A DNA stretch of 17,582 nucleotides from Gemmatimonadota bacterium (GTDB lineage: Bacteria; JAAXHH01), in the NCBI GenBank assembly GCA_026713285.1, contig JAPOOT010000138.1, positions 1 to 17,582 on the forward strand, written 5' to 3'. This document shows, in pieces, positions 7,915 through 14,313 of this stretch. The notes under the pieces are model-generated. The model was not told where the DNA came from. It did no database searches and saw only the letters and a program-made list of their open reading frames with translations. Each line of letters begins with the position of its first letter. Within the stretch, counting starts at the first letter, position 1. Position numbers and translations under genes: made by a program.

Positions 7915-8768
7915 AAGCCACTAAACCATCCAGCATGCGCGCAAAGGGCCAATTGAAAGCAGGCACGAACCCGCTGAGACGACCGGAAACCCAGGGTTTT
8001 CGCAACCTGGTCTCGGGGTTGATCGTGGCCGTTTTTGCCAGCGGTTTCGCGGCCGCGGGTTGCGCCGGGGAAACGGCAGACAGGCAGACCGTCGAGTTGT
8101 ACCGGCAGGGCAACCTGCTCTACGAGGGCGGGAAGTATGCGGAGGCGAGCCGGACGTACGAACGCATCATCGAACGCGGTATACGTAATGGGCACGTGTA
8201 CTACAACCTGGGTAACGCGTATTACAGGCAGGACCAGATAGGCCGTGCCATCCTGGCCTACGAGAGGGCGTCCCGGCTCATGCCTCGGGACGTGGATTTG
8301 AGGAGCAACCTGGACCTGGCCAACGAACGGACGACCGACCGTATAGCCGTGGACGTGCCCTGGTTCGGCAGGCAGGCGCTGGACGCGGTGACCGTGAACC
8401 AGGCCACGGCCGCTGCGACCGCGGCCGGGTTCCTCACGTCGCTGGCCCTGGTGTTCTATCTGCTCGCTACACGGCCTCGTGCGCGGTCCGCCGCCGGTTA
8501 CGCTCTGCTGGCCACGAGCCTTGTCCTACTCATGGCCATCGGGTTCATGAGTATCAAAATATACGACGTGCTGGAGAACCGGAATGGTATCGTCCTGAGT
8601 CCGGCGGCCGTCGTCAGGACGAGTCCGGACGCTTCATCCGAACCGGTTTTCACCCTGCACGAAGGCGCCAAGGTCCAGCTGGTCGAACACCGGGACGAAT
8701 GGACGAGAATCCGCCTGCCGGACGGCAAGAACGGTTGGCTTTCCCGGGAAGACCTGGAAGGCATCTGA
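7911..8768 (+). CDS. batE: BatE-like TPR membrane protein with C-terminal SH3 domain
   Basis: A 285-residue protein (from TTG 7911) of the BatE type. An N-terminal signal sequence (about residues 33-50) ends AAGC, so lipoprotein processing at C51 is possible although the box is not canonical. Two TPRs follow (about 60-128, including NGHVYYNLGNAYYRQ), then two membrane segments (about 168-186 and 196-216). A bacterial SH3-like domain closes the protein (about 225-285; AVVRTSPDASSEPVFTLHEG and GWLSREDL). The TTG start overlaps the batD stop as TTGA. An in-frame ATG at 7935 would shorten it by eight residues, and neither start has a strong ribosome site. TPR plus paired membrane helices plus SH3 is the BatE arrangement; it closes the Bat series here. 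Confidence 0.83.
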   Translation: MKATKPSSMRAKGQLKAGTNPLRRPETQGFRNLVSGLIVAVFASGFAAAGCAGETADRQTVELYRQGNLLYEGGKYAEASRTYERIIERGIRNGHVYYNLGNAYYRQDQIGRAILAYERASRLMPRDVDLRSNLDLANERTTDRIAVDVPWFGRQALDAVTVNQATAAATAAGFLTSLALVFYLLATRPRARSAAGYALLATSLVLLMAIGFMSIKIYDVLENRNGIVLSPAAVVRTSPDASSEPVFTLHEGAKVQLVEHRDEWTRIRLPDGKNGWLSREDLEGI

Positions 8769-8832
8769 CCCGCGACGGGGACAGCGTAGCCATTTTATCG
8801 TTTCGAACCCGGAAACAGAACGGTGAGGCCCA

Positions 8833-10029
8833 ATGTTTACAGCTATTTCAGAACCGCAGACCCGCCGCATCGATCCCGGAGACCGGGACTACTGGACCGA
8901 GGTACGTTCACGGTTCATCCTGGAACCGGGTCACGCCTATCTCAACAACGCCGCACTGGGCATGCCCCCAAAGCCCGTTCGGGACGCCGTCGCCGAGGGC
9001 TTTCGGCTGATGTCTGAAAACCCATCGAAGGCCAAGCGGGTGTTCCACGACTACATCGAAGGAGAACTCAGGCCGGCCATGACCGGGTTTCTGCGAGCGG
9101 AGACCGGTGAAATCGCCCTGGCGCGCAACGCGACAGAGGGCCTCTACCATATCATAAACGGCCTGGACCTGGCGCCCGGCGACCGCATCCTGATGACCAC
9201 GCAGGAGCATCCCAGCGCGGTGCGGCCCTGGAAGGTCAGGTCGGAAAGGGACGGGATCGAGATCAGGGAGGTCCATATCCCCAGTCCGCTGGCCGGTGAA
9301 GATGATATCCTGGAGCGCATTTCCGCGGCGATAGACGAGCGGGTGAAAGTGCTCTTCTTCTGTCACGTCACCCGCGGGGGATACCTGTATCCGGTCAAAC
9401 GACTTTGCGCTTTGGCCCGGGAGCGGGGACTGATTACGGCCATAGACGGCGCCCAGGCGGTGGGGATGATGGACGTCGACCTGGCGGAAATTGACTGCGA
9501 CATGTACACCAACAGCCTGCACAAGTGGTTTCTCGGTCCGGCCGGCACCGGGTTTCTATACGTCAACCGCGCCATGCAGCCATCTTTCAGCTCATTGTAC
9601 GCGCCGGCATCCGAGCCCGGCGGGGACGCCCGTCGCTACGAGATCCAGGGGACCTACGATCTGCCCGTGCGCGCGGCACTCGGCACCGCACTGGACTTCC
9701 TGAACCGAATCGGCATAGACAACATCGAGCGGCGCCTGCGCATGCTGTCGGATTACCTCAGGAATGCCCTCCTGGACATCCCCCGGCTGCGGCTGCTCAC
9801 CAGCCTGTCCCACGACATATCGTCGCCAGGTTCCACCATCTTCGAGTTCGACGGGATCAATGCGGCGCGGTGGCGCGGTCCCCTGGAGGAGGAAGCGAAA
9901 CTCCACGTGGACGACCACGACCGGGACGGTCACCGGGGCATCCGGATCTCGACCCACTACTACAACACGACGGACGAAATCGACCGGTGCGTGGACAAGT
10001 TGAAGGAAATGGCACGGCGGGAAGGTTAG
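8833..10029 (+). CDS. Class V aminotransferase (cysteine desulfurase / isopenicillin N epimerase-like)
   Basis: A 398-residue PLP-dependent fold-type I enzyme. The PLP-binding Asp is D205 in AIDGAQAVG, followed by Q208. The Schiff-base lysine is K231 in NSLHKWFLGPAGTGFLYV. The N-terminal AYLNNAALGMPPKPV and the ARNATEGLYHIINGL block are typical of class V members. I see no clear SufS/NifS-type active-site cysteine loop in the C-terminal third: no cysteine lies near the expected RSGxHC position, where the sequence is RISTHYYN. A true cysteine desulfurase is therefore unlikely, and an epimerase/lyase-like or other aminotransferase role is more probable; the substrate is unknown. The start is ATG 8833 with GTGAGG at 8823-8828. 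It is 64 bases downstream of batE with no clear promoter, so it may be read through from the Bat operon. Confidence 0.85.
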   Translation: MFTAISEPQTRRIDPGDRDYWTEVRSRFILEPGHAYLNNAALGMPPKPVRDAVAEGFRLMSENPSKAKRVFHDYIEGELRPAMTGFLRAETGEIALARNATEGLYHIINGLDLAPGDRILMTTQEHPSAVRPWKVRSERDGIEIREVHIPSPLAGEDDILERISAAIDERVKVLFFCHVTRGGYLYPVKRLCALARERGLITAIDGAQAVGMMDVDLAEIDCDMYTNSLHKWFLGPAGTGFLYVNRAMQPSFSSLYAPASEPGGDARRYEIQGTYDLPVRAALGTALDFLNRIGIDNIERRLRMLSDYLRNALLDIPRLRLLTSLSHDISSPGSTIFEFDGINAARWRGPLEEEAKLHVDDHDRDGHRGIRISTHYYNTTDEIDRCVDKLKEMARREG

Positions 10030-10060
10030 GTAGGCATAGAGGTTTTAAGCCGATCTTACG

Positions 10061-10129
10061 GTAGCCTGAGCATCGCGCCGCGTGCAGCCTGAGCGTCGCG
10101 CCGTCGGCAGCGTAAGCATCGCCCAGCCG
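10061..10129. repeat. Three tandem 23-bp repeats between convergent genes
   Basis: Units start at 10061, 10084 and 10107 with an exact 23-bp period. The first 20 bases of units 1 and 2 are gtagcctgagcatcgcgccg and gcagcctgagcgtcgcgccg (18 of 20 identical); unit 3 is more diverged. The array fills most of the 102-bp gap between the stop of the aminotransferase gene and the stop of the sulfotransferase gene. It is noncoding as far as I can see, and no T-tract terminator is visible nearby. Confidence 0.8.
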
Positions 10130-10131
10130 AC

Positions 10132-10851
10132 TCAGTCCCCGTAACCCAGTTCTTTCAGTGCTTCGCCCAGCAGGTCCAGCTGAAGATCGCCGCCTGCCTT
10201 CTTCCAACGGCCCACGGCCTCGGGTCGTACGACGATACGGCTCAGGGGAATACCGAGAAAGGCTTCGAGCCGGAGAAGCGTCTCCTCCTGTTTCAGCACG
10301 AAGTCTTCAAACCGGACAGTTATGAGATGGCCGGGGTTCGGCGTGGCCTTCATGAGCAGGTACTGGTACAGCCAGGAAATAGCCCGTTGCCGCCGAATGT
10401 CCTCCGTGGCGGGATACGCAATTCCGAAATCTCCAAGATCGTCCGTCCTGTGCGGGGCAAGGATGCCGTCCCTCGGATCCCGGATCCAGTGAATGTAGCG
10501 GATATCTGGAAACATGCGGACGATCCAGGGATAGATGAGCGTGGTCTCCGGCAGTTTCCAACCGCGGCAGGGGTTTCCGTTTTCCATCACGTCCGCCAGG
10601 TACGATTCCACCTTCTCCACGAAAGACGGATCGATATCCATCTCCATCACCCGAGAGAAATCCCAGGATAGACCGCCCTCCCACCGGACGTACCTGGCGA
10701 AGATCCGGCAGGCGTCGTACAGGTCGCCAGGCGGTACTTTGTCGCCCGACGTATTGATCGTCCTGCCCATGAACACGCCGCTGGTATAGAGCGTGTGCGA
10801 CATGGCTCTCGTTCCGGAATGTCCCCGGCCTATGATGGTGACGATGGGCAT
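10132..10851 (-). CDS. PAPS-dependent sulfotransferase family protein
   Basis: A 239-residue P-loop sulfotransferase-fold protein. The 5'-phosphosulfate loop is GRGHSGTRAM (residues 8-17). GWKLPETTLIYPW (97-109) corresponds to the conserved WKxP block of bacterial members. YIHWIRDPRDGILAPHR (119-135) is the 3'-phosphate-binding motif, with R124. Such enzymes transfer sulfate from PAPS to a sugar, lipid or small molecule; the acceptor cannot be told from sequence. The residue eight after R124, usually a Ser that contacts the 3'-phosphate, is Ala132. The ATG start has GAGGA a few bases upstream on the minus strand. It is the last gene of a minus-strand operon, 39 bases after surE. There is no signal peptide, so it is probably cytoplasmic. 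Confidence 0.83.
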   Translation of the reverse strand: MPIVTIIGRGHSGTRAMSHTLYTSGVFMGRTINTSGDKVPPGDLYDACRIFARYVRWEGGLSWDFSRVMEMDIDPSFVEKVESYLADVMENGNPCRGWKLPETTLIYPWIVRMFPDIRYIHWIRDPRDGILAPHRTDDLGDFGIAYPATEDIRRQRAISWLYQYLLMKATPNPGHLITVRFEDFVLKQEETLLRLEAFLGIPLSRIVVRPEAVGRWKKAGGDLQLDLLGEALKELGYGD

Positions 10852-10890
10852 GACGATATCCTCACTGCGATCGATTCGCGTTCCGCCGGG

Positions 10891-11574
10891 TCAGACCCTG
10901 ATCGTGGACATGGTGATATGCCCGCCGAAACACAGGTCGACATCACTGCCTGTCTTCCGGGGCCGTTCGTGGTAGACCCCGGTATGTAAATACCCGTTCC
11001 CTTCGGCGGTGAACGTGTTCTTGAAGGGGCTGGTATCCACGGGGGCGGTTCTCATTTCCAACCGGGTCTCCCGGTGATCCGGGTGGGGCAGGTTGATGTT
11101 GAGGAAGCATCCCGCATCCAGGTCCAGGCGAAACAGGCGTTCCAGTACCGGCCGCAGGCGTGAAGCCGCCAGTTGCCAGTCGACCGGGCGGTCGACTAGG
11201 GTGTAGTGAGAGAGCGCCATGGCCTTGCAGCCGTGGAAAACGGCCTCCCTGGCGGCGGCCACGGTGCCGGATTCGTAGACGTCCACCCCTAGATTGGCCC
11301 CGTGATTGATGCCTGAAAGCACCCAATCCCCGTCAACCGCAAGCTCGTTGAGCGCCAGGCGCGCGCAATCGGCCGGCGTTCCCCATACCCGGTAACGGTT
11401 CTCCGCGAGGGCATCCACCCGGATAGGCCGGTTGTTGGTCAACTGGTGGCTGATGCCGGACTGAGGTTCCGCCGGTGCAACGACGACCACGTCGCCCCAC
11501 CGGGACGCAAGGCGGGCGAGGGTCAGCAGCCCCTGTGCCTCAATGCCGTCGTCGTTGGTTACGATCAATTTCAC
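10891..11574 (-). CDS. surE: SurE 5'/3'-nucleotidase
   Basis: A 227-residue SurE-family acid phosphatase. The metal ligands are visible at the usual spacing: D8 and D9 in TNDDGI, S39 in PQSG and N90 in SGINHGANLG. GTPADC (65-70) and NINLPHPD are further family blocks. SurE hydrolyses nucleoside 5'- and 3'-monophosphates, and in E. coli also short polyphosphate. At 227 residues it is slightly shorter than the common 245-260, with the difference at the C-terminal arm. The start is GTG 11574; it lies six bases after the stop of the small upstream gene, with only a weak ribosome site. It is co-directional with the sulfotransferase, a pairing that could be functional (see findings). Confidence 0.93.
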   Translation of the reverse strand: MKLIVTNDDGIEAQGLLTLARLASRWGDVVVVAPAEPQSGISHQLTNNRPIRVDALAENRYRVWGTPADCARLALNELAVDGDWVLSGINHGANLGVDVYESGTVAAAREAVFHGCKAMALSHYTLVDRPVDWQLAASRLRPVLERLFRLDLDAGCFLNINLPHPDHRETRLEMRTAPVDTSPFKNTFTAEGNGYLHTGVYHERPRKTGSDVDLCFGGHITMSTIRV

Positions 11575-11580
11575 CGCGGC

Positions 11581-11853
11581 CTACTTGCCCTGTGTGATCG
11601 AAGTTCCGGAAGGATTGTAATGCGATCGGGATGTGGTCGAAGTGCGGGGAGCATCCGTTCCCTGCCGGTTCAAGATACCATTTATTCGGCGCCAGCAGGG
11701 ACAGATCAGGCGAAATACCGGATAGATGACGATGATGGCGATCCCGCCGCTGATCCACTGGATGAATCGGGCAAGGAGCAGGTTGTTCTTTTTGTTCATG
11801 TAAGTCACACACGGGTTGTTGAACTTGCGAAAATAAAAAAACGACCGGTCCAT
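11581..11853 (-). CDS. Small putative membrane protein, first gene of surE operon
   Basis: A 90-residue reading frame I do not recognise. It has one likely membrane segment (FIQWISGGIAIIVIYPVFRLICP, about residues 30-52) followed by a CxxxR turn (CPCWRR) and a polar Ser/Thr-rich tail. It sits between a good promoter and surE, ending six bases before the surE start, which favours a real gene. Start choice is uncertain. ATG 11853 would be only about 15 bases from the predicted transcription start and has no ribosome site. ATG 11799 (MNKKNN) would give a 72-residue protein in which the membrane segment follows directly, which is more natural topologically, but it also lacks a clear ribosome site. 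The sequence could alternatively be an untranslated leader. Confidence 0.42.
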   Translation of the reverse strand: MDRSFFYFRKFNNPCVTYMNKKNNLLLARFIQWISGGIAIIVIYPVFRLICPCWRRINGILNRQGTDAPRTSTTSRSHYNPSGTSITQGK

Positions 11854-11874
11854 GGTGCTGACTGATCGTGGATT

Positions 11875-11903
11875 ATGTTAGTCGTTTTTGTACCGGTTGT
11901 CAA
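11875..11903 (-). promoter_or_regulatory. Sigma70-type promoter for the small ORF-surE-sulfotransferase operon
   Basis: On the minus strand a perfect TTGACA -35 box (11903 to 11898) is followed by a 17-bp spacer and TAACAT (11880 to 11875), matching four of six bases of TATAAT. An overlapping CATAAT three bases further on is an alternative -10 with a 20-bp spacer. The predicted start point, near 11868, is about 15 bases before the first ATG. Confidence 0.6.
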
Positions 11904-11908
11904 GCCCG

Positions 11909-11949
11909 ATCACACGGCCGGAGTCGAAGCGAGAGGTCGGCCGTGTGAT
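11909..11949 (-). terminator. Perfect 12-bp hairpin after the pspC-like gene (no U-tract)
   Basis: ATCACACGGCCG (11909-11920) and CGGCCGTGTGAT (11938-11949) form a perfect GC-rich 12-bp stem with a 17-base loop. The hairpin begins 15 bases beyond the stop of the minus-strand PspC-domain gene and ends five bases before the -35 box of the next operon. Position suggests a transcription end signal, but there is no T-run after it in the minus direction, so a Rho-type or mRNA-stabilising hairpin, or an operator, is equally possible. Confidence 0.5.
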
Positions 11950-11964
11950 GGAAGACCCTGCGAT

Positions 11965-12876
11965 CTAATCGTCCTGGGCGGGACGCTCGGGACGTCCTTC
12001 GGGCATGACAAATGCCATGAAAAGGTAGATCAGCGTAACCGTTCCCACGGAAAAGAGAAAAGCGATGAAGAACCCGATGCGTACGAGGGTGGGATCCAGA
12101 TCGAATGCATCCGCGAGGCCATTGCACACGCCGAAGATCTTTTTGCCTTCCCGTAACCGGTACAGTCGTCGATGTCTGAAGACCTCCATGATTTGTCCCC
12201 TGAAAACAATCAGGATGAATACCGCCGCGCCAATGGCGACGATGGGTACCATTGGAAGAATGAAGGAGAATCGTCCGAATTCCGGTGTATATGAATAGGT
12301 CAGCACCATCACGGCCAGCAGGATCAGCAGAATTCCCCAGACCATGCTGTTGTTCTGAGTGGTATTCCGGTATCCCTTGCCGGCCTGTTTCGCCTGATCC
12401 GCCTGTTCGGTCTGGCCGGCTTGGTCCGCCTGTTCGGTCTGGCCGGCTTGGTCCGCCTGTTCGGTCTGGCCGGCTTGGTCCGCCTGATCTACCTGATTCG
12501 CCTGTTCGGTCTGGTCGGCTTGATCCACCTGTTTTTCCTGGTCCACCTGATCCGCCAGGACCTTCCGGACCGCTTCGTCTCCCTGGGTCGCCAGGTCTGC
12601 CTGGACTTTCCGGACCGCCCGGTCCGCCTGCCCGGAGCCTGGAGGCGCGCCGGCCGCGGCCGCGGAAGCCGGGACCGGATTCCGGGGTATGATGAAAATG
12701 CAAACCAGGTACGCCAGGAAGACAAAAGGCCCGAAGACGGGCAAGGTGATCACCGTGAAGGCGACCATGGCGATCCGGAGTACGGAGGTATCCACGTCGA
12801 AGTATTCGGCCAGTCCGCCGCAGATGCCGCTGATCATCCGGTTGGATGTGGATCTGTAGAGGGTTTTCTCAGGCAC
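11965..12876 (-). CDS. Membrane protein with two PspC domains joined by a Q/A/D repeat linker
   Basis: A 303-residue protein with an unusual layout. The first PspC domain (about residues 4-64) includes LYRSTSNRMISGICGGLAEY and a membrane hairpin. A Gln/Ala/Asp/Glu-rich linker (about 82-168) carries a perfect nine-residue repeat QTEQADQAG. Two membrane segments follow (about 178-196 and 204-225), and a second PspC domain (about 236-292) includes LYRLREGKKIFGVCNGLADAF. PspC domains sense or respond to inner-membrane stress, classically with PspA and PspB, which are not seen here. The start is GTG 12876, with GAGG ten bases upstream on the minus strand. It starts five bases after the stop of the preceding membrane-protein gene, so the two form an operon divergent from an ECF sigma factor. 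Confidence 0.88.
   Translation of the reverse strand: MPEKTLYRSTSNRMISGICGGLAEYFDVDTSVLRIAMVAFTVITLPVFGPFVFLAYLVCIFIIPRNPVPASAAAAGAPPGSGQADRAVRKVQADLATQGDEAVRKVLADQVDQEKQVDQADQTEQANQVDQADQAGQTEQADQAGQTEQADQAGQTEQADQAKQAGKGYRNTTQNNSMVWGILLILLAVMVLTYSYTPEFGRFSFILPMVPIVAIGAAVFILIVFRGQIMEVFRHRRLYRLREGKKIFGVCNGLADAFDLDPTLVRIGFFIAFLFSVGTVTLIYLFMAFVMPEGRPERPAQDD
12402..12482. repeat. Three identical 27-bp tandem repeats in the PspC gene linker
   Basis: Units at 12402-12428, 12429-12455 and 12456-12482 are identical at the nucleotide level and each encodes nine residues on the minus strand (QTEQADQAG register). A diverged fourth copy lies at 12501-12527 after an 18-bp interruption. Exact identity at DNA level, including third positions, points to recent slippage or duplication rather than selection on protein alone. 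Confidence 0.92.
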
Positions 12877-12881
12877 GGTCG

Positions 12882-13406
12882 CTAAACCTCGTCTTTCTCT
12901 GTCTTTGTCCGTCCTTCGACACCGGGGGCATCGCCTCCTGGCGTATCGACACCGGGCGCAACGACACCGGGAGCATTGCCTCCGGGAGCATTGCCGGCCT
13001 GTCCAGGTGGAAGGGCTTCCTGCTCTTTCGCCCTGTTGCGCAGCAACCTAGCGCGAATAATCAGGCCGAGGCCCACGAACAGCAGTGCGAAGCCGAAGAA
13101 CTCAGCGTCGCTCGCGATGACCGTGGCCAGGCCAATGCCTACCAGGAGTACCACGGCCAGGGAGGGTACGCCGGACTCGCGCTTCCTGGCATCGATGAAT
13201 ATCCCTTTCTCGATCATAGCCAGCCGTTCCAGGTGCCTGATTTCCCTGCCCCTTTTAAGGTACCCCAGCAATGCGCAGAAGACGCCCAGTCCGAAGGGAA
13301 TGGCAACGGCAACAATGGCTGCGCCCTGGTAGTCCAGGTTTGCGAGGACGACGACCATGATGCAAACGCTCAGGAACAATACCGCCCAGGCTTTCCAGCT
13401 ATCCAT
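12882..13406 (-). CDS. DUF6249-like small membrane protein with PG-rich tail
   Basis: A 174-residue protein with four hydrophobic segments (about 6-22, 26-49, 82-99 and 102-120). A conserved-looking charged loop, HLERLAMIEKGIF (58-70), resembles the ER..xIEKG signature of DUF6249 and similar membrane proteins. The C-terminus (about 139-163) is five pentapeptides of the type [N/V/D]-[A/T]-P-G-[G/V], followed by a charged end. The ATG start is well supported by GGAGG six bases upstream on the minus strand. Function is unknown. It is the first gene of the operon with the double-PspC protein and is divergent from the ECF sigma factor, which suggests an envelope or membrane-stress role by association only. 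Confidence 0.75.
   Translation of the reverse strand: MDSWKAWAVLFLSVCIMVVVLANLDYQGAAIVAVAIPFGLGVFCALLGYLKRGREIRHLERLAMIEKGIFIDARKRESGVPSLAVVLLVGIGLATVIASDAEFFGFALLFVGLGLIIRARLLRNRAKEQEALPPGQAGNAPGGNAPGVVAPGVDTPGGDAPGVEGRTKTEKDEV
12918..12992. repeat. Five 15-bp tandem repeats encoding PG pentapeptides
   Basis: Consecutive 15-bp units such as gacaccgggcgcaac, gacaccgggagcatt and gcctccgggagcatt keep the reading frame of the minus-strand membrane-protein gene and encode a Pro-Gly pentapeptide. Units are imperfect but clearly related, mostly through the CCGGG core. Confidence 0.75.
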
Positions 13407-13682
13407 AAACCGCCTCCGATACGAGATCGTTCACAGGAATTCCAGACCTCACGCTTTATCCCCTCATGATTTCGACACGGAATCCGATCGTTTTGTTTCA
13501 GAGTCTGAAATTTAAATCGATTTGCCGTGATTGCCATGAGAAAAACATGACCGTGATCTGAAACATTTGTAGATTCCCGGTAGTCTTACTCATGAGAGGG
13601 ATACCGACCCGGGATCTCTTAAAGGGGTCGAATCAGTCCGGCGAAACGGCCCTGTACGCGGCTGAGACTCGCTAGAGGCAGA
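13407..13682. promoter_or_regulatory. AT-rich divergent control region with palindromes
   Basis: This 276-bp gap separates the minus-strand membrane operon from the plus-strand ECF sigma gene. Its centre (about 13486-13570) is markedly more AT-rich than the rest of the window. It contains the palindrome TTTCAGAGTCTGAAA (13496-13510), ATTTAAAT (13510-13517) and AAATCGATTT (13514-13523), plus a second copy of TCTGAAA at 13557-13563, 53 bp from the first. CTCATGAG (13589-13596) is another palindrome. The far right end holds GAGG at 13675-13678 ahead of the sigma gene. I find no convincing sigma70 pair. GGAATCC (13479-13485) followed by TCTGAAA is a loose match to an extracytoplasmic sigma promoter, which would fit autoregulation. 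Confidence 0.5.
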
Positions 13683-14282
13683 ATGAGGCGACCCATGGAT
13701 TTGAGCGATGAGGAACTCGTCGCAAGGGCCAGGGACGGTGACAGATCGGCCTTCGCCCGTCTCGTCGACCGGCATAGTGTATCGGTGTTCAACCTGACGC
13801 TGCGGATCGTTGGGAACAGGGAAGACGCGGAAGAGGCCGCCCAGGATGTATTCGTCCGGGCTTACAGGAATCTCGACAGGTTTCGCGGCGACGCCAGATT
13901 CTCTACGTGGCTTTACCGTATCGCCGTGAACGTAAGCCTGAGTTCGGCGCGGCGTTCCCGTCGAGACCTTTCCACGACATCCCTGTCGGGCTCGGAAGAC
14001 GAAGAGGAAGGATTGCCGTTGCAGTTGCCGGATCCGTCTGCGAATCCCGCGGAGCGGTTCGAACAGGCCGAATTCAGGGAACAGGTCAGGAATATGGTGG
14101 CGGCGCTGCCGCCTATTTACAGCGCGGTGATTTCGATGTATCATATGCAAAGCCTGTCTTACGACGAGATATCCGAAGCGCTGGAGTTGCCGATCGGCAC
14201 GGTCAAGGCGCGGCTCTTTCGTGCCCGCGCCGCATTGAGGAAACTGATCTACCGGTCCATCGAGCCCGATGCGCTGAGTTAA
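13683..14282 (+). CDS. ECF (sigma-E type) RNA polymerase sigma factor
   Basis: A 199-residue extracytoplasmic-function sigma factor with only regions 2 and 4. Region 2 (about residues 21-92) contains RIVGNREDAEEAAQDVFVRA and FRGDARFSTWLYRIAVN, the -10-binding surface. A Ser/Glu-rich acidic linker follows (about 96-122). Region 4 (about 135-190) contains LPPIYSAVISMYHMQSLSYDEI and a helix-turn-helix ending GTVKARLFRARAALR. ATG 13683 has GAGG four bases upstream; ATG 13695 (MDLSDEEL) has GAGG six bases upstream and matches where homologues usually begin, so four residues are uncertain. The next gene is its likely anti-sigma factor, and the divergent membrane operon is a candidate target. Confidence 0.93.
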   Translation: MRRPMDLSDEELVARARDGDRSAFARLVDRHSVSVFNLTLRIVGNREDAEEAAQDVFVRAYRNLDRFRGDARFSTWLYRIAVNVSLSSARRSRRDLSTTSLSGSEDEEEGLPLQLPDPSANPAERFEQAEFREQVRNMVAALPPIYSAVISMYHMQSLSYDEISEALELPIGTVKARLFRARAALRKLIYRSIEPDALS

Positions 14283-14313
14283 CGCGAACTGGCATCCCCG
14301 GAGTCGAACGATC

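Noticed and set aside
8769..8832. A promoter for the aminotransferase gene downstream of batE
   Set aside because: No -35/-10 pair with acceptable spacing is visible in this 64-bp gap; only the ribosome-binding site at 8823-8828 is clear.
11446..11865. A 139-codon plus-strand frame over the surE 5' end and small ORF
   Set aside because: No recognisable domain; it overlaps the invariant N-terminal metal-site codons of surE on the other strand.
12385..12620. CRISPR-like repeat array
   Set aside because: Units are directly adjacent with no unique spacers and they keep a coding frame.
12285..12692. A plus-strand Pro/Arg/Gly-rich repeat protein (PPVRSGRLG units)
   Set aside because: It is the reverse reading of the repeat linker of the PspC-domain gene; the minus frame continues into clear domains on both sides.
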